Positions 50,449 to 50,560 of a stretch of 50,560 bases of DNA are shown piece after piece. Each line of letters starts with the position of its first letter. Position 1 is the stretch's first letter. The notes beneath the pieces were generated by a model that was not told where the DNA came from, searched no databases, and worked only from the letters and a program-made list of their open reading frames with translations. The DNA is from an uncultured Christensenella sp. (lineage in GTDB: Bacteria > Bacillota > Clostridia > Christensenellales > UBA3700): assembly GCA_949284695.1 (NCBI GenBank), contig CASDWJ010000001.1, positions 1 to 50,560 on the forward strand. Reading direction: 5' to 3'. A program made the position numbers and the translations under genes.

Positions 50449-50560
50449 ATGCGTAACAGTAACGGACGCGGCAAGATCGGGAAGGAAACAATTTGCATTG
50501 GCGTTTATATCCCGAAGGAAACGCACGCGAAACTCGTTGCCGCGGCGAAAGACAAAGAGT
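50449..50560 (+). CDS. Small ribbon-helix-helix-like protein (partial)
   Basis: The first 37 codons are visible before the window ends. AAAGGAGG lies 8 nt before the ATG. The start has Gly, Lys and Arg, then VYIPKETHAKLVAAAKDKE, which resembles the beta-strand and first helix of Arc/CopG-type ribbon-helix-helix proteins often found on mobile elements. The tandem hairpins upstream suggest transcriptional attenuation. Function is not certain. Confidence 0.6.
   Translation, partial: MRNSNGRGKIGKETICIGVYIPKETHAKLVAAAKDKE

Noticed and set aside
1-50560. CRISPR array
   Set aside because: No regularly spaced repeat of 20-40 bp was noticed and no Cas-like protein is encoded.

Overview
The window looks like chromosomal DNA of an uncultured, gut-type Clostridia-like member of Bacillota. 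The support is: strong AAGGAGG-type ribosome binding sites, many TTGACA/TATAAT promoters with 17-bp spacers, rho-independent terminators, a DnaD/DnaI-type helicase-loader pair, Rex, and the order decarboxylase-tmk-holB-ricT known from Bacillus. Coding sequences give many long antisense open frames (few TTA, CTA or TCA codons in the real genes), so most long frames opposite a recognisable gene are shadows. Lineage cannot be fixed further without a marker search.

Layout. 1-9676: a glycan-uptake locus. A divergent AraC regulator with a C-terminal GH39-like domain (cut by the left edge) faces an operon of sugar ABC ATPase, permease, lipoprotein binding protein, second permease, NagZ-like GH3 enzyme, esterase and beta-phosphoglucomutase, closed by a strong terminator. 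9677-12119: a monocistronic beta-helix-like lipoprotein between two gene-poor stretches. 12120-17771: a 1883-residue DUF4011/SF1 helicase/Vsr-like/DUF3320 protein with its own consensus promoter; this domain order matches the proposed single-gene phage defence protein Hhe. 17911-21325: a minus-strand operon of two tandem, equal-length, membrane-anchored GH43-like proteins and an old-yellow-enzyme oxidoreductase. 21381-23197: two distant paralogues of unknown function in matching promoter-terminator units, then tRNA-Glu(CTC), then a compact structured segment ending in a copy of the tRNA 3' end. 23298-26439: a small HTH protein whose terminator lies inside the opposite gene, a membrane-anchored double-HTH regulator with an InlB-type repeat, and two small membrane proteins, the second broken by a one-base shift in an A run. 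26460-28851: DnaI-like and DnaD-like replication proteins. 29028-31476: ABC-2 exporter plus lipoprotein. 31494-38694: a small, probably leaderless gene, then housekeeping genes rex, greA, lysS, decarboxylase, tmk, holB, ricT and a ferredoxin. 38882-46424: pyrBCFKDE followed by purine nucleoside phosphorylase and an MtaD-like deaminase. 46414-50190: lipoprotein-like/anchored protein, ABC-F protein, Lrp regulator and aminotransferase. 50198-50560: a terminator, AT-rich DNA, two repeated hairpins and the start of a small ribbon-helix-helix-like gene.

How it works together. The first locus imports and trims an oligosaccharide and channels a hexose 1-phosphate into glycolysis. The pyr operon covers UMP synthesis from carbamoyl phosphate except for the carbamoyl-phosphate synthetase, and is joined to nucleoside salvage. 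The stretches most likely to hold something new are the helicase-nuclease island, the tRNA-Glu duplication with its folded insert, and the cluster of small membrane and HTH genes at 21.4-26.4 kb. No CRISPR array, transposase, integrase or rRNA gene is visible.
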